64,000 nucleotides of DNA, from NCBI RefSeq assembly GCF_900312815.1, contig NZ_OMPE01000004.1, positions 310,001 through 374,000 of the forward strand, in the 5' to 3' direction. How positions within the stretch are numbered: position 1 is the first letter of the stretch; each line of letters begins with the position of its first letter. The notes beneath the pieces were generated by a model. That model worked only from the letters and a program-made list of their open reading frames with translations, searched no databases and was not told the DNA's origin. Of this stretch, positions 1 to 9,975 are shown piece after piece. Both the position numbers and the translations under genes were made by a program. This DNA comes from Aquimarina sp. AU474. Lineage in GTDB: Bacteria > Bacteroidota > Bacteroidia > Flavobacteriales > Flavobacteriaceae.

Positions 1-2
1 AA

Positions 3-1763
3 TTAAGTAATGCTTTAGCACTTAAAAGTCTACTTCAGATATCGCACTGGGGTTATGACAAAATTACAAACATTAAGGTAAGCGAGCATGCTTTGGATCC
101 TCCAAAAGTACAAGATGTGGCTGATGATATTAATAGAATATCAACAGATTCGAATGAGTTATTAAGATCAATTGCCAATGATGATAGAGCCTATATCGCA
201 ATAAACTACTATCTAAGAAGAGGGAAAATCGAAGCTATTGAGACGAACAATAGTGCGGTTTTGAGTAAAATCAATGAAAGCCTTAAGATTCTCAAGAAAG
301 CAAGAAATGCTGCTGCTGCTTTACCGGTCGGAATAGTAGTAAAAGGGCAAGCTAAATTTGAATATTTTAAAGAGATAACATCTATCGCTGGTGCGTTTAG
401 AGCTTTTTCGGTAAAAGAGTTAAGAGATGGAAAACGTGTTATTGTAAGAGAAAAAAGAGCAGGTACTTTTTGGCGAACTCAAGGCGAAAATCGTCAAGAT
501 ATTGCGCAATACACCAGCAAAGATGGACTTTTTTACATACGACATAATCAGGAAAAGGGAGAACTCTTGTTTTTTGATGTAACAACAAAAAAAGCTATTA
601 GTTGGTCAAAAGATAGAGATGAAGATAAGCTTTTCGATAAATTATTAAATAAGTATGCACATTTAAACAATGCAGAAAGAGAAGTTGCCGCTTACGAAGA
701 GTTAATAGATAATCTTAAAAGGATAAATGGATATACCAACGAGAAAACAATATACCTCCCAGATGGTAATGTTTCTTTAAGCTTGGATAAAAACAATGTG
801 ATTTTAGGAAAATGGAACCCTAATAGTATCCCTGGGATAAGTGGAGAAATAGGTACAGATGATATCCTCGAAAAGCTAACAATTTTTAAAAATTATTCCT
901 TCGCAGATAAATCGCAAGAACTACGAAAAGGAGGGATAAATATGTTAAATCTCCCTGATGAAGTTATAGACTACAACACGTTCTTTAAAGAATTTAATCT
1001 ACCCTTTTTAAAATTTATAAAAGAAAATAAAGACAAAATTAGAATCATAATTGTCACTGATCCTAGAAAAAAAGATGTTTTAAGAGTATTTGAGGACGGT
1101 GTTCCTACCGATAAACTAACTGGGTTTGGAAAAGAGATTAAATACTTAATTGATAATGATATCAAAGAGGTACACTTTAGAGATGGTAGTATAATTAATT
1201 TAGCCAGTTTAGCCAATTTAGTTGATGTAGGGAGGAGGTTTACGACCACAGAGTTAGCTCTATTAAAAAGAGCAGATTTACCCGATTTTGTTGCAAATAA
1301 TCTTGATGATTTACTGTTGGCAGAAAATAGAACTGCTATTTGGGAGCTTACTAATGTTCCTTCTGGACAATTTAAAAGAGGTGACTTAATTGAAGAAATA
1401 TTCAATCAATGGGGTAATAAGTATGCAAATTATCAGAATCTAAATGATATCATTCCGAATTATAGAACTTTAGATTTTGATGGTGTTCTAGCTAATGTTA
1501 ATGAAGTTGTTTCCTTAAAAACATTTAAACCTATATCTAATAACACTTTAGGTAACTTTAAGACAGTACTAAAAAATAACGTCAGAAAATTAAATAATGA
1601 TGCAACTATAGGTGAAAATCATTCGGGAAAAGATAGGATACTTGATTTTACAATTGAAAATGGATTTTGGAGAAATAATCAATTAGACGATATTGACACA
1701 TATATTGATGACCTTCTGAATGATTTTCCGAACGTTGCCGATATTCGAATTTCAGAATTTTAA
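3..1763 (+). CDS. C-terminal part of a large protein with a PD-(D/E)XK-like putative toxin domain (5' end outside window)
   Basis: The reading frame is open from the first complete codon of the window, so this is the 3' end of a longer gene; the TTG at 93 is only an internal codon. The last 150 or so residues have the layout of a restriction-endonuclease-fold nuclease: R-G-D-L-I-E-E (about 1377-1397), then L-D-F-D-G (about 1470-1484), then V-S-L-K-T-F (about 1509-1526). That gives the acidic, Asp and xK order of a PD-(D/E)XK site, as in many polymorphic toxins. The upstream part shows helical and beta segments with no motif I recognise. The next gene starts 3 bp after the stop, as expected for an immunity gene. 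Toxin function is inferred from this layout; the delivery domains lie outside the window. Confidence 0.6.
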   Translation, partial: LSNALALKSLLQISHWGYDKITNIKVSEHALDPPKVQDVADDINRISTDSNELLRSIANDDRAYIAINYYLRRGKIEAIETNNSAVLSKINESLKILKKARNAAAALPVGIVVKGQAKFEYFKEITSIAGAFRAFSVKELRDGKRVIVREKRAGTFWRTQGENRQDIAQYTSKDGLFYIRHNQEKGELLFFDVTTKKAISWSKDRDEDKLFDKLLNKYAHLNNAEREVAAYEELIDNLKRINGYTNEKTIYLPDGNVSLSLDKNNVILGKWNPNSIPGISGEIGTDDILEKLTIFKNYSFADKSQELRKGGINMLNLPDEVIDYNTFFKEFNLPFLKFIKENKDKIRIIIVTDPRKKDVLRVFEDGVPTDKLTGFGKEIKYLIDNDIKEVHFRDGSIINLASLANLVDVGRRFTTTELALLKRADLPDFVANNLDDLLLAENRTAIWELTNVPSGQFKRGDLIEEIFNQWGNKYANYQNLNDIIPNYRTLDFDGVLANVNEVVSLKTFKPISNNTLGNFKTVLKNNVRKLNNDATIGENHSGKDRILDFTIENGFWRNNQLDDIDTYIDDLLNDFPNVADIRISEF

Positions 1764-1766
1764 TTT

Positions 1767-2561
1767 ATGGATATGATTAATTTTAATATTAGAGTTTCAA
1801 ATAGTTTAACATTTGAAAATTTCATTTCGCTTTTAAAGGAAGTAGCGATCTCATATAACTCGAAAAAATTATCGTTTGAGTATACTTTAGAAGAGAAGTT
1901 ACTTGATGCCACTTTTATAGATTATTCCGCTTTTGAGAGTTTTTACAATAATGAAATGAGGTTTGATGTATTGAAACTTGAAAAAGGAAATAGCTTTATT
2001 GGTTTTCAAAACAGTCAAGGTGATTTGAGAATTTTTGGAAAGAGTGGGAATAAATCAATAGTTCATTATGTAATTGGATTGTTGAAAGATAATATGGTTT
2101 ATGCTTATATCCATAATGACTTTGATTTAACATTGAGTAGGACTAAAAATTATAGAGTTTGGAAGAGAAAGCTAAAAGAAATTCCAACCTATGTTCAAAA
2201 GGTTAATAATCCTCAAAGTATAAGTGAACGTGATAAGTATTTGATAGACCTAGAAAGTTTACCAACTCATTATCATCAAATTAATACTGGTGATAAATTA
2301 TGGTTTGGTGCTTGTTGTGAAATGTATTTTTCTGAGTTGTATTATAAATACATACCAAGAATTGAATGGGATAAATTTACGGACTGCGAAGAGAATACTG
2401 TTTCGGAAAATGGGATAAGGAGAATTATTTTATATAAGGATTTATCTGATTTTGAAAACATTGAGAATAGAAATAAACAATGGGCTTTTAGAAATCAATT
2501 AGGTATTGATAAAGTTGCTCATAAGCTCATCCAAAATGGAACTAACCCAACTGTTGTTTAA
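1767..2561 (+). CDS. Hypothetical protein, candidate immunity protein for the upstream toxin
   Basis: A 264-residue soluble protein with no signal peptide or membrane segment and no family I can name. It begins 3 bp after the stop of the putative nuclease-toxin gene, so the two are almost certainly cotranscribed. A second in-frame ATG two codons later is an alternative start. It is rich in aromatic and acidic residues, with a distinctive F-G-A-C-C-E-M-Y-F segment in the last third. In polymorphic toxin systems the gene directly after the toxin usually encodes the cognate immunity protein; that role is inferred from position only. Confidence 0.6.
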   Translation: MDMINFNIRVSNSLTFENFISLLKEVAISYNSKKLSFEYTLEEKLLDATFIDYSAFESFYNNEMRFDVLKLEKGNSFIGFQNSQGDLRIFGKSGNKSIVHYVIGLLKDNMVYAYIHNDFDLTLSRTKNYRVWKRKLKEIPTYVQKVNNPQSISERDKYLIDLESLPTHYHQINTGDKLWFGACCEMYFSELYYKYIPRIEWDKFTDCEENTVSENGIRRIILYKDLSDFENIENRNKQWAFRNQLGIDKVAHKLIQNGTNPTVV

Positions 2562-2571
2562 GATTAGATTT

Positions 2572-2955
2572 ATGAAAAAAATAGAAGGATTATATAGAAT
2601 AAATAACCCTCATACCGCTAATGAAAAACATGGCGGAAAGACTATCATGAAAGAGGTGTATTGGTATCTCGCATTTTATGATAACGATTATAGAGTTGGA
2701 CTTTATGGAAGTACAAATAATGATTACAGTCGCTTCATTTCAGAAAAATTTGAATTAGGAGGAAACTATATTCTTGATGATGATAAAATAGAATTTAAAA
2801 TAGAAAACCCGTACACCAACGAAACTATTGGTTTTAAAGGAGTGATTTCTAAAGATAAGAATGAAATAGCGATACAGGGAATAAAAGAATCAGATAATGA
2901 ACAAAAGTGGATTGACGACACTTTTAAAAAAATTGAATTAGACGATATATCATAG
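2572..2955 (+). CDS. Small hypothetical protein, possible second immunity protein
   Basis: A 127-residue soluble protein. I place the start at the ATG at 2572, 10 bp after the preceding stop, rather than at 2506 inside the previous gene, because the codons before 2572 overlap that gene and the A-rich context of 2572 is typical of flavobacterial starts. The protein looks like a small beta-rich domain (alternating hydrophobic residues around V-Y-W-Y-L-A-F-Y and F-K-I-E-N-P-Y-T-N). No family was recognised. Its place behind a toxin and immunity pair and before the next signal-peptide gene fits an extra immunity or accessory gene; this is inference. Confidence 0.55.
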   Translation: MKKIEGLYRINNPHTANEKHGGKTIMKEVYWYLAFYDNDYRVGLYGSTNNDYSRFISEKFELGGNYILDDDKIEFKIENPYTNETIGFKGVISKDKNEIAIQGIKESDNEQKWIDDTFKKIELDDIS

Positions 2956-2994
2956 GAAAATACTGTTTTAAAAATCAATGTTAATACCTACAGA

Positions 2995-5900
2995 ATGAAA
3001 AAAATATACCTCTTCATACTATTACTATTATGTGTTTCCACAGTAACATGGGGTAATACAAGTAAAGATACATTAAGGATTAAAAAGGGAAGAACTATTC
3101 AGCCTATAGGTAAAATGGTATTGCAAACGAGAACTTTTGCAAACTTAGATAAAGAAATAGAAAAAAACTTTGCCCATCATTTATCTCCAAAAACGCTAGA
3201 TACACACGAAGAAAAAATAAAAATAAGTACTAAGAGTCGGGATTTATTAGAAGAGGCCAAAGGCACATTTGAACTACTAGAAGAAACTCAAAATTATATA
3301 GAACAGTTAGTTACTTATGATGATATAAAAACCTTACCGGTAGGAATCAGTAGAGAGATTGGAAATGTTCGTTATGATCTGGGAATTAGCAAAGTTACTT
3401 TTTATCAAAATTATGCCGAGATGACGGCTTTCGTTCGTATTAGAACACCTATGGCTGGTGCTAGTGCTGAAGATACAGATGCAGAAGGAAATACGGTGTT
3501 ATTTTTTGGACTAGATAAGATAAAACTGTCGTTAACTGGCGGATTGGTAGGAATCAATAACAACCTTGTCCTACTCAAAGATTATGAACTGCATACTAAT
3601 GGTCAAAATCAAAATGGAACAGGAAAAGGGTATTCCTTATTACTAAAAGGAGGATTTGATAGAACTACAGGTCAGGTTAATTTGGACAAAGGATCATTTG
3701 TAACCATAAATTGTGATGGTTTTGATAGTATGTCTCTTAATGCAGAAATATTATTTTCTCGTTCGATGCTCGAACCTGTTGATGCAAATAATGTTGTAAT
3801 CAGTGATACCAATGAAAGAGTTTCTGCTGCTTTTAAGATAACAGCAAAAGATTGGAACGATATTTTGGTAGAAAATTTGACGTTCCAAAAATTCCAAATG
3901 ACATCGTTTCGGGGATTAATTTTTGAGATAAAAAATGCAGCCTTTGATTTTAGCGATATTCGAAATCCAGGAATTACTTTTCCTGATGGATATGCAGCAC
4001 AAGGAGGTGATGTCTCTAATACTTGGCGAGGAGTGCACATGCAAAGTGCTACTATTATTTTACCTAAAACATTTAAAAAAAGAAATTCAAATGATCGCAT
4101 AACGATCAGTGCTATGAACCTTTTGATTGATCGGCAAGGAGTTTCTGGATTATTTAAAGCTGAAAACTTAATTAAACTCAATGAAGGAGATGCTTCAAAA
4201 TGGCAATTTTCTGTAGATACTTTTGAAGTTGCTTTAATTGCTAATTCTATAGATGGAGCTGGTTTTGCAGGCAAAATAGTATTACCTCTTTCAAAAGAAG
4301 CAGTAGATAATCAAAATGAAGATGGAACAGTATTGAACTATGAAGCTGTGATTTTTGATGCTCAAGATTATAAACTTACAGTAGGTACTATAGATAAAGA
4401 GTTAAGGTTTGATTTATGGAAAGCAAAGGCAGTGATCCGAGAAGGTTCTTATGTCGAGTTTAAGGTTGAAGACGATAAGTTTATGCCCAAAGCAGTATTG
4501 AGTGGTAAACTATCTATAGGAACTGATCAAGATATTAATGATGAATCTGGTAATTCTAATGATATAGCAGATAAAATAATAGAAGTACCTAATGTAGAAT
4601 TTGAAAACTTGCAAATACAGGCAAAACAACCATATATACAGGTTGGAGCCGATACTGATGAAGGATTTGTAAGCGGGTCCTTTTCTTTTGGAGAGGGTGA
4701 ACAAGCCAGATTAACCGGTTTTCCGGTTACAATATCAAAACTAAGTCTAAAAACAGATGAGAATAAGACAGCAGAATTAGTTTTTAGAGTAGGTATCAAT
4801 TTAATGAAAGATAAAATTTCAGCTAAAACCAATATTCATATTAAAGGTCAATTTGCCGAAGAAGGAGGAATTCAACGTTGGAAATATGATTCTTTTGAAA
4901 TAAAAGATATGTTCCTCGAAGCGGATTTAGAAGCATTAGAATTTGAAGGTCAGGTCGAATTTATGACCGATGATCCTGTATATGGAAATGGATTTAAAGG
5001 ACAAATAACGGTAACATTTAAAAAAGGAATTAAGGTTAGGTTAAGTTCTACAGCCGTATTTGGACGTACCAGAGATGAAGGTGATGTACCAGGATTTAGA
5101 TATTGGTATATCGATGCTTATGCTGGTAGACTGAGTAAGAATAATACGTACTCAAAGTTAGCAGTAAGTGCTTTTGGAGGTGGTGCTTTTTATCGAATGG
5201 ATAGAGCAGGTTTTTCTTCTTTAAACAATGTTACTGGACTAGACTATAAACCTGATCGCTCTGTAGGGCTAGGAATAAAAGCAATGGTAGAATTTAATAA
5301 TCTAGCTACATCCCAATTGTTTAATGGTACTGCAGCTTTCGAAGTTGTTTTTTATAAAGCGGGAGGGATGAAACGTATTTCATACTACGGCGAAGCGCAT
5401 ATCTTATCAAAAACAGAGAGTGATCCGAAAGCAAAAATAATTGATGGATTAAAGAATGTGATTACAAAAGAAGAGGGATATTCTGGTGACCTGGAAGCGG
5501 ATAAAGTAGGAAACCTAAATGAAGTAGCGGAAAATATTTTTGGAAGTACTAATATAAAAGGACGAGATGGTATCCATGCTTTTGTTGCTTTGCAATACGA
5601 TTTTGGAAACAATGGATCTCGAAGCTCATTACACGGAGTAGTAGATGTCTATTTTAAGATGAAGGGAGGTACTATAAGAGGTGGAGGTCCTGATAATCAT
5701 GCCGGAAGAATAGAGTTTCATTTCGAAAAAAATAACTGGAGTGTATTTTTAGGAAAACCCGAACACCCACTGGCCTTAACATTAGAAATAGGAGGGTATA
5801 CCATTACTACAACAGGATATTATATGGCAGGATATAATATACCAGATTTAACATTACCAAAAAATAATCCAGTAACCAAGATATTAAACCTTACTGATAA

Positions 5901-7890
5901 TGAACGGCTATTTAATAACAAATCAGTTACGGATAGTCAACACCTCTTGGAAAAAGGGAGAGGATATGCCTATGGAATTGGGTATCATTTGGATACAGGT
6001 CCTATCGATGTAGGATATTACTTTTATCAGTTAACTGCTGGTATTGGATTTGATTTGTTAGTGCAAAACGTTGGAGATAATGTTTGTGATCATAATAATG
6101 AAACTCCAGGAGTAAATGGATGGTATATGTCCGGACGATTATGGGCTTATGTAACAGGAAGCTTTGGTATTGTCATCAATCTTTATTTTTGGGAAGCCAG
6201 AGCGACCTTAATAACTATAGGTGCTGCAGTTGAATTAAAAGCAGAATTGCCTAACCCATGGTGGTTTAAAGGAAGAATTGGTGTGTATGCAGAAGTTTTG
6301 GGAGGTGTTATTACTGTCAATATTCGAGCTGAAGTAGAATGGGGTACACGCTGTGAGTTAATACGACCAACGGGGTTAGATTTCGCTATTATTTCAGATA
6401 TAAGTCCTCCAGAAGACGATACAGAAGTAGATGTATTTACCTCTCCCGAAGTTGGGTTTAATATTAAAATTGATGAACCCTTTGAGTATGTAGAAGAAGA
6501 TGAAACTGTGAAACAATATAAAGTTCGATTGGATGAATTCTCTGTAAAACAAGGAGGGAGTGTTTTACCGGGTAAATTGAAGTGGAATAAACAAAAAGAT
6601 CTGGTTACTTATGTGACTGATGATATATTGCCACCCCAGAAAAAAATTAATATAAAAGTTGGGGTAGTAGTGCAGGAATTAAAAGGAAATGAATGGGTCG
6701 ATATTATAAATGACGGGAAATTAGCCGAAGAAACAAGAGAGCAAAGTTTTACTACAGGGATTGCTCCAGATTATATTCCTTTTCATAATATCGAATATGC
6801 GTATCCTGTGGTCAATCAAAAATACCTATACCCTAAGCAACATAATAATGGCTATTTAAAACTGAAAAAAGGACAAGATTATTTATTCTCGAGTAGTGCT
6901 TTTAACAAAGTTGCTGTTTTTGAAGGGAATGGAAATGATGAGAAAAAAGCGTTTAGTTATAACAATGCAAGCAATAAAATAGCCTTTTCATTTCCTAAAT
7001 TAATTAATGAACAAGAATATTCTTTGGTATTAAATAATGAACCCAAAGGTAGTAATCGAAGTACTTTGTCGAGAGAACAGAAGGTTATAGATGGAGGGTT
7101 TGAAGTCAAGCCTGAAGATGAAGAGGATGGAACCATTTCTGTTAGAAACGCGAAAATTCAAGGAAAAAGCTCAAGTGCAGAGGTAATCGAATTGTTACGA
7201 TATGACTTTGGAGTGAGTATTTATGATACATTTAGAGAAAAGGTTAATGTAAAAAAACAGATAAGATCTCTAATAGACATTGCTAAAACTTTAAACCCCA
7301 ATACAGAGCAAGAAGAATATGTGTGGGATGCTCATTTTTTACTAGCTATTACAGAAGAGTCTGAGCCATTTGACCTTCCCGAATTAGAAGGAAATGAGTA
7401 TACAGGAGCCGATGAAGAAGGCGTTAATATGCCACTGATTACTGTCGAAGCCAACCTAAGAGGTAATCGATATTATAACAATTATATCTATCCATTGGTG
7501 TATAAGGGTTATCCATTACGAGAGGATTTTACAGTAACTAGAGATGTTGAAGAGATGGGGATGCCACCTACCAAAGCTGTTTTAGTAATTTCACATTACA
7601 CACATAGTTTGGAGAATGATCCTAGAGATTGGTGGATTAAAGAACGGATGCCGCATCGTTATCATTTACCATACTATTATAAAAAGGATTTTGTAGACAT
7701 ACGATATAAAATTGTAAATGCATTTTTTCCAAATGCAGCCAATCATCAAGGGCAGATAGCTCAATACGATTACATCATCAACGGCGAGTTTCCAGTCATA
7801 CGAAAAGGAGATTATCGAACTCAAATTAAGTATGAGTTACCAGGAGGAGTAACTAGTGATTCAAAAAACTATACCTATACATTTGATTAA
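2995..7890 (+). CDS. Very large exported protein of unknown function (1631 aa)
   Basis: It begins with a clear signal peptide (MKK, then a Leu/Ile/Val core ending near T-W-G-N), so it is exported. Residues 100-1100 are a long beta-rich region with many G-x-V/F strands. It includes a glycine- and aromatic-rich part around residues 700-1050 (for example G-F-R-Y-W-Y-I-D-A-Y-A-G) that could form barrel or fibre structure. From about residue 1140 it becomes acidic with Ig-like beta segments. No T9SS C-terminal domain is visible; it ends in Y-T-Y-T-F-D. It is followed 8 bp later by the FN3 gene and then the SprB-repeat gene, so the three probably form one operon building a surface or secretion structure. 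Function unknown. Confidence 0.75.
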   Translation: MKKIYLFILLLLCVSTVTWGNTSKDTLRIKKGRTIQPIGKMVLQTRTFANLDKEIEKNFAHHLSPKTLDTHEEKIKISTKSRDLLEEAKGTFELLEETQNYIEQLVTYDDIKTLPVGISREIGNVRYDLGISKVTFYQNYAEMTAFVRIRTPMAGASAEDTDAEGNTVLFFGLDKIKLSLTGGLVGINNNLVLLKDYELHTNGQNQNGTGKGYSLLLKGGFDRTTGQVNLDKGSFVTINCDGFDSMSLNAEILFSRSMLEPVDANNVVISDTNERVSAAFKITAKDWNDILVENLTFQKFQMTSFRGLIFEIKNAAFDFSDIRNPGITFPDGYAAQGGDVSNTWRGVHMQSATIILPKTFKKRNSNDRITISAMNLLIDRQGVSGLFKAENLIKLNEGDASKWQFSVDTFEVALIANSIDGAGFAGKIVLPLSKEAVDNQNEDGTVLNYEAVIFDAQDYKLTVGTIDKELRFDLWKAKAVIREGSYVEFKVEDDKFMPKAVLSGKLSIGTDQDINDESGNSNDIADKIIEVPNVEFENLQIQAKQPYIQVGADTDEGFVSGSFSFGEGEQARLTGFPVTISKLSLKTDENKTAELVFRVGINLMKDKISAKTNIHIKGQFAEEGGIQRWKYDSFEIKDMFLEADLEALEFEGQVEFMTDDPVYGNGFKGQITVTFKKGIKVRLSSTAVFGRTRDEGDVPGFRYWYIDAYAGRLSKNNTYSKLAVSAFGGGAFYRMDRAGFSSLNNVTGLDYKPDRSVGLGIKAMVEFNNLATSQLFNGTAAFEVVFYKAGGMKRISYYGEAHILSKTESDPKAKIIDGLKNVITKEEGYSGDLEADKVGNLNEVAENIFGSTNIKGRDGIHAFVALQYDFGNNGSRSSLHGVVDVYFKMKGGTIRGGGPDNHAGRIEFHFEKNNWSVFLGKPEHPLALTLEIGGYTITTTGYYMAGYNIPDLTLPKNNPVTKILNLTDNERLFNNKSVTDSQHLLEKGRGYAYGIGYHLDTGPIDVGYYFYQLTAGIGFDLLVQNVGDNVCDHNNETPGVNGWYMSGRLWAYVTGSFGIVINLYFWEARATLITIGAAVELKAELPNPWWFKGRIGVYAEVLGGVITVNIRAEVEWGTRCELIRPTGLDFAIISDISPPEDDTEVDVFTSPEVGFNIKIDEPFEYVEEDETVKQYKVRLDEFSVKQGGSVLPGKLKWNKQKDLVTYVTDDILPPQKKINIKVGVVVQELKGNEWVDIINDGKLAEETREQSFTTGIAPDYIPFHNIEYAYPVVNQKYLYPKQHNNGYLKLKKGQDYLFSSSAFNKVAVFEGNGNDEKKAFSYNNASNKIAFSFPKLINEQEYSLVLNNEPKGSNRSTLSREQKVIDGGFEVKPEDEEDGTISVRNAKIQGKSSSAEVIELLRYDFGVSIYDTFREKVNVKKQIRSLIDIAKTLNPNTEQEEYVWDAHFLLAITEESEPFDLPELEGNEYTGADEEGVNMPLITVEANLRGNRYYNNYIYPLVYKGYPLREDFTVTRDVEEMGMPPTKAVLVISHYTHSLENDPRDWWIKERMPHRYHLPYYYKKDFVDIRYKIVNAFFPNAANHQGQIAQYDYIINGEFPVIRKGDYRTQIKYELPGGVTSDSKNYTYTFD

Positions 7891-7898
7891 TTTTTAAC

Positions 7899-9971
7899 AT
7901 GAACATAAAACTATACCTCATATTAATTTCCTTTTTGACTATTACTACCATATGTCAGGCGCAAAGTAGTGTATCTAAAAGTGAAATTAAAGTAATATCC
8001 AGAGTGCAAAAAGGGCGTATTTTACTTCGATGGGCACCCAATAAACCTGCCGCTTGGAAGCTTTTGAATACGTATGGATATACAATTAGTAGAACCACTG
8101 TTTCTCGTGATGGTAAAACACTTATTGATGGAGAAACAAAAGTACTGAATCCATTACCATTATCACCAGGAAAAAAAGAAGAATGGGAAGAGATGGCGAA
8201 GGCAAATGATAATGCAGCAATTGTTGCACAAGCTATTTTTGGAGACACTTTTATGGTCGCTCATAACACATCTAGTACGAACCCTTTTGAGCGCATTGTA
8301 AAAAAATCTGAAGAACTAAAACAACGATTTAGTTTCTCATTATTAATAGCCGATCAAGATTTTGAGGTAGCTCAAAAAGCGGGGTTAGGTTTTGTCGATA
8401 CAGATGTAAAGGTTAATGAGAAATATCTATATCAAGTAAAACCAAATGTACCTAGTGATCTACATGCCATAGTATATGGAGGTGTATTTACAGGATTAAC
8501 AGAATACGAAGAGCTACCAAAACCGGTTGATTTTACGGCATCTTTCAAGGATAAAGAAGTAATACTTAGTTGGAATTCGGGAATATTACATGATTATTAC
8601 AACAAATACAAAATAGAAAAGTCGACTGATGGGATACATTTTTCTTCAATTACAGAAAAACCATATACAGTAAATAAAAAACGATCAAGAGAAGGTAGTA
8701 CCATGTTTACGGATTCTATTAGTAATCTAACAACTTTTTATTACCGGATCAAAGGATTATCATCTTTTGGAGAATTAGGCCCTCCATCCAAAATAATAAA
8801 AGGGCAAGCAAAACCTTTCTTGACCATTAATCCTACTCTGACTACACAAAAAATAAATGACAAATCTGTTCTAATTAATTGGGAATTTCCTGTGGATAAA
8901 AACAAAATGATTGTTGGGTTTAAATTACAACGTTCAGACACAAAAACAGGTAGTTATACAACTGTTGTTGATAATATCTCAAAAGATAAACGAAGTATAA
9001 CTTATGATAATCTTGATGTATCAAACTATTTTAAAATTATTGCTATAGGTAAATATGGTAAAGAAAGAGCTTCTTTTTCTATGTTGGTGCAGCCTGATGA
9101 TGAGGAACCTCCGGTACCTCCAACTGGTTTTAGTGGGGTGATTGATACATTAGGGGTTGTACGCTTATCATGGCTACAAAATAGAGAGAAAGATCTTTTG
9201 GGGTATAGAGTGTATACAGCTAATAATCCAAATCATGAATTTAGCCTTATCACACCGCATACCTTAATCGAGAACGAATTTACCGATACAATTTCTATGG
9301 CAAATTCAAATCGTAAAGTATACTATAAAATTAATGCATTGGATCAAAGGGCGAATCCTTCAGGGTTTTCGGAAATCCTTGAACTCGTTAAACCAGATTT
9401 AATACCACCAGGTCAACCTGTTATCAAAAAAGCGCATCAAACTGCTAACAACACGCTCGAATTGTCATGGACCCCTAGTCCTAGCGCAGATGTAGAAAAC
9501 TATTTGATATATAGAAAAGAAGATGATATAAAAGAGTGGGAATTAATTTTTTCTGGTTCAAAAGAAGAAAGAGGCTTCATAGACACAGATATAAAGGTTG
9601 AAAAACTATATAGTTATACCATTATAGCAAAGGACAAAACGGGGTTAGAATCTCCACCGGTAGCTCCAGTTTCTGTTGTTGCAAGATATATTGGTGCCCG
9701 TCCAGAGATAAAAAGCTTTAATGCGATCGCTAATATTGAAGAACATTTTGTGCAGCTTAATTGGCGATATAATGAAGATAATATTACCCAGTTTGAAATC
9801 TATAAAGCTAAAGAAGAAGAGCCTTTACAATTGTATAAGACAGTATTTGCAGATGTGCGAACAACTCGAGATACTGATTTAAGTATTAATACAAATTATA
9901 AGTATGTAATTAGAGCTGTGTTTAAGGATGGAGGGTTATCAAAAAAAACGGAGTTAACCATAAAATATTAA
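7899..9971 (+). CDS. Secreted multi-domain fibronectin type III protein
   Basis: A 690-residue protein with an N-terminal signal peptide ending near C-Q-A-Q-S. After about 190 residues without a named domain it contains about five FN3-like modules, recognisable from the repeated pattern of a Trp or Leu core (V-I-L-S-W-N, V-L-I-N-W-E-F, V-R-L-S-W-L, L-E-L-S-W-T, V-Q-L-N-W-R) followed 50-60 residues later by a Y-x-Y-x-I/V strand. No T9SS tail is seen. It starts 8 bp after the 1631-aa gene and ends 4 bp before the SprB-repeat gene, so it is an operon member. FN3 modules are usual protein-interaction spacers; a scaffold role at the cell surface is inferred. Confidence 0.85.
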   Translation: MNIKLYLILISFLTITTICQAQSSVSKSEIKVISRVQKGRILLRWAPNKPAAWKLLNTYGYTISRTTVSRDGKTLIDGETKVLNPLPLSPGKKEEWEEMAKANDNAAIVAQAIFGDTFMVAHNTSSTNPFERIVKKSEELKQRFSFSLLIADQDFEVAQKAGLGFVDTDVKVNEKYLYQVKPNVPSDLHAIVYGGVFTGLTEYEELPKPVDFTASFKDKEVILSWNSGILHDYYNKYKIEKSTDGIHFSSITEKPYTVNKKRSREGSTMFTDSISNLTTFYYRIKGLSSFGELGPPSKIIKGQAKPFLTINPTLTTQKINDKSVLINWEFPVDKNKMIVGFKLQRSDTKTGSYTTVVDNISKDKRSITYDNLDVSNYFKIIAIGKYGKERASFSMLVQPDDEEPPVPPTGFSGVIDTLGVVRLSWLQNREKDLLGYRVYTANNPNHEFSLITPHTLIENEFTDTISMANSNRKVYYKINALDQRANPSGFSEILELVKPDLIPPGQPVIKKAHQTANNTLELSWTPSPSADVENYLIYRKEDDIKEWELIFSGSKEERGFIDTDIKVEKLYSYTIIAKDKTGLESPPVAPVSVVARYIGARPEIKSFNAIANIEEHFVQLNWRYNEDNITQFEIYKAKEEEPLQLYKTVFADVRTTRDTDLSINTNYKYVIRAVFKDGGLSKKTELTIKY

Positions 9972-9975
9972 GGCT

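Noticed and set aside
3672..4274. Long antisense ORFs such as this one and others opposite gltB, cusA and the SprB-repeat gene
   Set aside because: They are shadows of strongly coding genes, with no start context or domains of their own.
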